A DNA stretch of 12,500 bases from Trachelipus rathkii (lineage: Eukaryota > Arthropoda > Malacostraca > Isopoda > Trachelipodidae), in assembly GCA_015478945.1 (NCBI GenBank), contig JABUQX010028433.1, positions 25,001 to 37,500 on the forward strand. The letters run 5' to 3'. The number at the start of each line of letters is the position of its first letter. Position 1 is the stretch's first letter. The translations under genes were made by a program, and so were the position numbers. The notes beneath the pieces were generated by a model. It ran no database searches. It saw only the letters and a list, made by a program, of their open reading frames with translations, and had not been told where the DNA came from. Below, in pieces: positions 8,847 through 12,500 of this stretch.

Positions 8847-8978
8847 GGGGGCGGGGGGGGGGGGGAGGGGGGGGGGGCGCGGGGCGGGGGGGGCGGGGGG
8901 CTTGGGGGCGGGTGGTGGGGGGGGGGGGGGGGGGGGCGGGGGGGGGGGCAGGGGGGGGGGGGGTGTGGGGGGTTGGGG
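8847..8978. repeat. Poly-G tract, about 86% G over 132 bases
   Basis: By hand count, 113 of 132 bases are G. Runs are broken by isolated C, T or A, and the longest uninterrupted run is 20 G (8917-8936). A tract like this could form G-quadruplexes on the plus strand. The proline-only minus-strand frame across it is an artefact. Abrupt edges into ordinary AT-rich sequence and noisy interruptions are also what sequencing or assembly error around a homopolymer produces. Confidence 0.85.
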
Positions 8979-9270
8979 AAACGGATGCGAGCGGATGGTC
9001 GAGACGATGATACTATACCAGTCCTTTATTACCAGAAAAGTTTTCAAATAATTTCTTTAACGTTTCTCATCAAGTATTAACAAACCCCTTTTTTTTCTAC
9101 TTCTCGAAATATCTCGGTTTTTTCTTAATTAATTAACCGACTTCTCATTTTGTCTCTCTGAAACTATAAATAGACGTACGAATAAGTACGTAGGGAAAAT
9201 GCCGAGCGAGCGTGTACCAGCCCCAGAGAGAATGAAATATCATTCATAGAGGTACCGGTAGTTTCCTACT
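8979..9270. other. Unassigned AT-rich spacer with a small inverted repeat
   Basis: No coding frame of note. TCGGTT (9114-9119) and AACCGA (9135-9140) are exact complements flanking a TTAATTAATTAA run. ACGTAC and GTACGT around 9173-9190 form another six-base pair. Both are within chance expectation. Confidence 0.4.
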
Positions 9271-9461
9271 TATATAATATCATATATATAATATTATATT
9301 ATACTATATTACTATACTATACTATTATGTATTATATACTTACCACCATAACAATTCAGATATATAATTTACATCTAATTATATACTATACTATATATTC
9401 ATATTTAATTATACTACTACTTATTATAATAATAATATATATAATATATCCTATATATATT
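9271..9461. repeat. Degenerate TA-rich repeat block 1
   Basis: Almost entirely T and A in imperfect TATA, ATTATA and ACTATA units with scattered C. It is a decayed TA microsatellite, with no coding potential. Confidence 0.8.
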
Positions 9462-9972
9462 AGGGCTTAAAATTCAATTCTTTTTTTGTTTTTTTTCCTA
9501 AATCTGTTAATTACTATGATACTACCAATAATTCATTGTGAAAACCTGATTCAAAAAGTTTGTTTAAATAAAAAATAGGTAATTATTTAAGTATATCGTA
9601 CTTTTTTACGAATCTCTACGTTTGCGTCGCGTCTCAGATGAACAGCGACACGTCTCGGTGACTTTATTATGAGTGCAAAATCTTCGAAAAATAAGAGAAA
9701 TATGTGTTACGGCATAAGTTGATCTTGAGCGCTATGATTAGTCGAATTTATACTTCATAGTCGTCAATATAGTTATATGGTTTCTGCGAGTTTTACTGCA
9801 TCGTCGACTCATATAGGTTAGGTTGGTTGCGGTTTACTGCCTCTAAGTTCAGGTTATGCATATTTGTTTTTGTTATGTATACACAAATCTATATATGAAA
9901 AAAAAAAACATATACGAAACTTGATATACATAACTAACAATTGGGCGCCAAGCTTGAAATGGGCCCCCTGGC
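9462..9972. other. Unassigned spacer between TA blocks
   Basis: Less AT-biased from about 9600 to 9860. A short plus frame from ATG at 9670 (MSAKSSKNKRNMCYGIS, then stop) is too short to assign. TTAGG, the arthropod telomere unit, appears once inside TAGGTTAGGTTGG near 9817-9829, far too little to call an interstitial telomere. No gene is supported. Confidence 0.4.
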
Positions 9973-10101
9973 ATATAAAGTATAATATATATATATATAT
10001 AATCACCTATATCTACTCCTATATAATATATATTATATATATATATAATATTATATATTATATATATATAGTATATATATATATATATATTATATATATA
10101 T
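9973..10101. repeat. TA-rich repeat block 2
   Basis: Mostly pure alternating TA with a few interruptions. It forms the left border of the coding-like island. A 142-codon plus frame (9864-10292) exists only because TA repeats read as Ile-Tyr without stops. Confidence 0.88.
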
Positions 10102-10537
10102 ACCTGGGAATTTCTGATTTTTGCACGCTCAAGAAAGATTGGTGTTTTTCGCAGCGGTCAGGAACATATGAACTATTTTCTTCGTCATTGGTCATAGGGC
10201 AGACAGGGCTAGGCAACCCTGTCCTTTCTTTTGTTGTATTACTCCTGGGACAAGCGTTGAATCTTTTGCGCCTAGATGCAAGATCGCTCTAGAGAGCTCT
10301 GAGTTAACGAGTTTTGAGGCCTAGATGGAAGAAGATGCTAGATTCACTGAAAGGGCGAAAACCCTACTGAGAGTGTTTAACTCGAGGATCAAGCGTCGGA
10401 AACATTTGCGCTTGAGTAATGATTTTTCTAGAGATCGCTCTAGTGTTAAGCGTTTCCCATCAAAAGAGAAAGAATACTGGACCACTGACAGGAGCGAAAG
10501 CCTTCTGGAGTTGCTCTCTACGATTAATATATCATGA
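10102..10537 (+). pseudogene. Coding-like island, probable retroelement protein fragment
   Basis: One plus frame from about 10103 to the stop at 10535-10537 is broken by only three internal stops, at 10118-10120, 10169-10171 and 10322-10324. After the last, a 70-codon stretch stays open from ATG at 10325. The product is soluble and charged. It includes ESFAPRCKIALESSELTSF and EEDARFTERAKTLLR (a probable helix), a basic patch NSRIKRRKH, an Arg/Ser stretch SRDRSSVKRFPSKEKE, and SESLLELLSTINIS at the end. Composition and residue patterns look like real protein and differ from the TA repeats on both sides. The style resembles gag-like or nuclear proteins of decapod repetitive elements, but I cannot name the family. 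The start is unknown and the upstream part is lost in TA repeat. Confidence 0.5.
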
Positions 10538-10693
10538 TTATTTATAATATATATATTTTTATATATTATATAATCTTATTATGATATAGTAATATATTAT
10601 AATATAGTATATATATATATATATATATATCTATTATAAATATATATATATATATTCTATATATAATATATAGTAGTATATATTATTATATAT
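10538..10693. repeat. TA-rich repeat block 3
   Basis: Imperfect to perfect TA repeat, with the longest clean alternation near 10606-10630. It forms the right border of the coding-like island, which ends within the first TA-type bases. Confidence 0.85.
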
Positions 10694-10980
10694 GGCTTAT
10701 ATGATATTTATCAGATATTAGTACTCCTTTTTATGGGCGAAATTAGATATTTGCATAAAAAGTAATGACATTTTTGGAAACTATGTTAAAATGAGTATAA
10801 ATGTTCTTTAAAGGGATAAAAACATGTATTTTAATTGACCTTTTCACTTTTTTTGTATAAAAATTTTATTCATTCCAAAGCATCTTTACATTCTCTTCTC
10901 ACTGATATTAATTACTTAAATATCTATTTCCGCCCTCTCCTCCTCCAAAAAAAATGGAGTATCAATCTTAAGGTTAATTG
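10694..10980. other. AT-rich spacer, nothing recognised
   Basis: Ordinary AT-rich DNA with short T and A runs. No open frame of note and no repeat or motif that I can support. Confidence 0.5.
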
Positions 10981-11445
10981 ATATATATATATATATACGG
11001 GTATACTATTATCTTATATATATTACGTTAGCACCTACCAGCCTATATATCAACAGACTGATATATAAATATTATACTATATATATAATTATTCTATAAT
11101 ATAGGGTATTTTATATATATATACTTTATATTCATACTATATATTATACTATATCTCATAAATATATATATTCTATCTACTAATAAAAGATATCTATAAT
11201 ATTATCAATATATATTACCATATAGAATATATTATATAATTCTATATATATATATACTCTATATATATTAAATATAACCTATAAATAATAAGGTATATAT
11301 ATCATATTATATACTATATATATTTCTAATATATATATTCAAACGTTTACTAACGTACTACATTATATATATGAACTACTAATTTTATAATATATATTAT
11401 ATTAGCAGTATATACTACTTGAATATATACCGTATACTATATTTT
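10981..11445. repeat. Long degenerate TA-rich repeat block 4
   Basis: About 465 bases of TA-based repeat with dispersed C and G. Short clean (TA)n stretches alternate with decayed units. It is the largest low-complexity block in the window. Confidence 0.82.
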
Positions 11446-12500
11446 ATAAGAAATTATAGAATAAGAAATGCTTATATCCTTATCAAAAAACAGACTTATC
11501 TGTTCTCGGCTTGTTAAAATATTCGCAATCGGAATGAATATTTGTTTTATAGTTTACCAAAACGTTCTTGGCTCATTGCCATGAATTTATAAAAACCACT
11601 TCTCTCAGATCAAGAGTACGACATGTTTTATTTATTCATGCTTTAATAAAGACTTCATTGCCATTAGAGCCTTAGTTGTGTCATATTCTCTTATTAATAA
11701 AAGTTTTATTTAACTTGAAGCTTTGAAAAGAACCTTTCAGATGTTGTCAGACTGTTACTGGTAAAGGGATCAAATACAACTGAACTGCTGTGAACATAGT
11801 CTGGTCAAGCTACTTGCTGAGCAGTGTTTTCTACCTATAAAGTTTGCTAAATTCTTTAATAGTTACATATTTTTTTTATTTTTCACACTTCCTGTAGTCA
11901 TTAATGCTTTGGAGGTGATTAATTGTTCACAATTTAACCGAAAGATAAATCTAAATCAGTATTTTTATTTTTGTTTTTGGAGCCTTTTCTTGCAACTTTT
12001 TTTTTAGTTCTGCTATTGCTGCATGAGCAAGAATGAAAATTAACTGCATTACATTGGTTACAATAGCTAATTCGGAAAGCGAGTAGTTTATCTTTCATTT
12101 AAATATATCTCTAAGAGAGAAAAAAATGGTAGCACTTTCGATGCTTTCAAAATTTTTCCCATCATACAGCATATAAAGGTACATCACAATAGAGTTTACA
12201 CACTCTGTATTTTAACACGATCCTGGAATATTTTTTGCTTCAATGTTCCAGTGATGTGGCTACCTCAGATTAGCTTATTCCTCACTACATCTTCAAATTT
12301 GTGTCTCAGCTCACTAAGTTTGATTTTGCACTTGTCCTAGGCTTGAGTTGCTTTCTCGATGATCTGCTATTTTTGGACTTTGCAACATTCTTCTGAGTAC
12401 ACATTGATCTTTCCAATACTTTATAGTCTTGTTAAACTCTCAAGACAGAGATATTACCCTCAACACATTATTCTAACTGTGCTTCCTGAGTACCAAGGGC
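11446..12500. other. AT-rich unique-looking DNA, no gene recognised
   Basis: No open frame of 60 codons or more on either strand. AATAAA-type signals (for example near 11644) and a nine-base T run near 11997-12005 occur, but nothing ties them to a transcript. I see no transposon motif here. It could be intron or intergenic DNA; the sequence alone does not decide. Confidence 0.5.

Noticed and set aside
8844..9047. Proline-rich minus-strand frame of 67 codons
   Set aside because: It is simply the complement of the poly-G tract (CCC reads as Pro) with a short flank, and no protein feature supports it.
9114..9140. TCGGTT / AACCGA inverted repeat around TTAATTAATTAA
   Set aside because: Six-base arms in a 12 kb AT-rich window occur often by chance, and there is no second feature to support a site.
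9817..9829. Telomere-like TTAGG motif
   Set aside because: Only one full unit plus a variant is present. An interstitial telomere needs a tandem run.
9864..10292. 142-codon plus-strand frame
   Set aside because: The middle is Tyr-Ile produced by TA repeats, which lack stops in this phase. Its right part overlaps the coding-like island in a different frame from the one that looks protein-like.
10282..10443. 11-base direct repeat GATCGCTCTAG (10282-10292 and 10433-10443)
   Set aside because: Both copies lie inside the coding-like island. With only two copies it gives no sign of a target-site duplication or tandem array.

Overview
The window reads as repeat-rich, non-coding DNA from an animal nuclear genome, most likely a decapod crustacean (crab, shrimp or crayfish). 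The organism call is an inference. It rests on decayed non-LTR retrotransposon pieces whose translations look like families I know from decapod genomes, and on long TA-rich microsatellites. There is no intact gene, operon, rRNA, convincing tRNA or CRISPR array. Nearly all longer open frames are antisense shadows, TA-repeat artefacts or fragments of broken transposons.

Layout. (1) 88-1705, plus strand: a decayed Jockey-clade LINE. Endonuclease and linker blocks are followed by reverse-transcriptase (RT) and C-terminal blocks, with many frameshifts, a large internal deletion and altered catalytic residues. (2) 1706-4440: mostly unassignable sequence with two inverted repeats, a short CT repeat and a small GC-rich hairpin. 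(3) 4440-5895, minus strand: a second LINE RT of a different family, with its YADD motif intact but several stops and shifts. (4) 5940-8060, minus strand: a broken ORF1 (gag-like) of a non-LTR retrotransposon with degraded zinc knuckles. A GC-richer stretch at 8061-8405 upstream of it is probably its 5' leader. (5) 8406-8846: AT-rich DNA. (6) 8847-8978: an extreme poly-G tract. (7) 8979-12500: AT-rich DNA with four large TA-repeat blocks. A coding-like island of about 430 bases lies at 10102-10537 between two of them.

No genes act together here. The story is layered insertion and decay of retroelements. The best leads are the same-strand gag-to-RT arrangement that mimics a two-ORF element without an endonuclease, the TA-bounded coding-like island, the tRNA-like B-box in a stem in the gag leader, and the poly-G tract, which may be real or an assembly artefact. 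I found no convincing new biological system.
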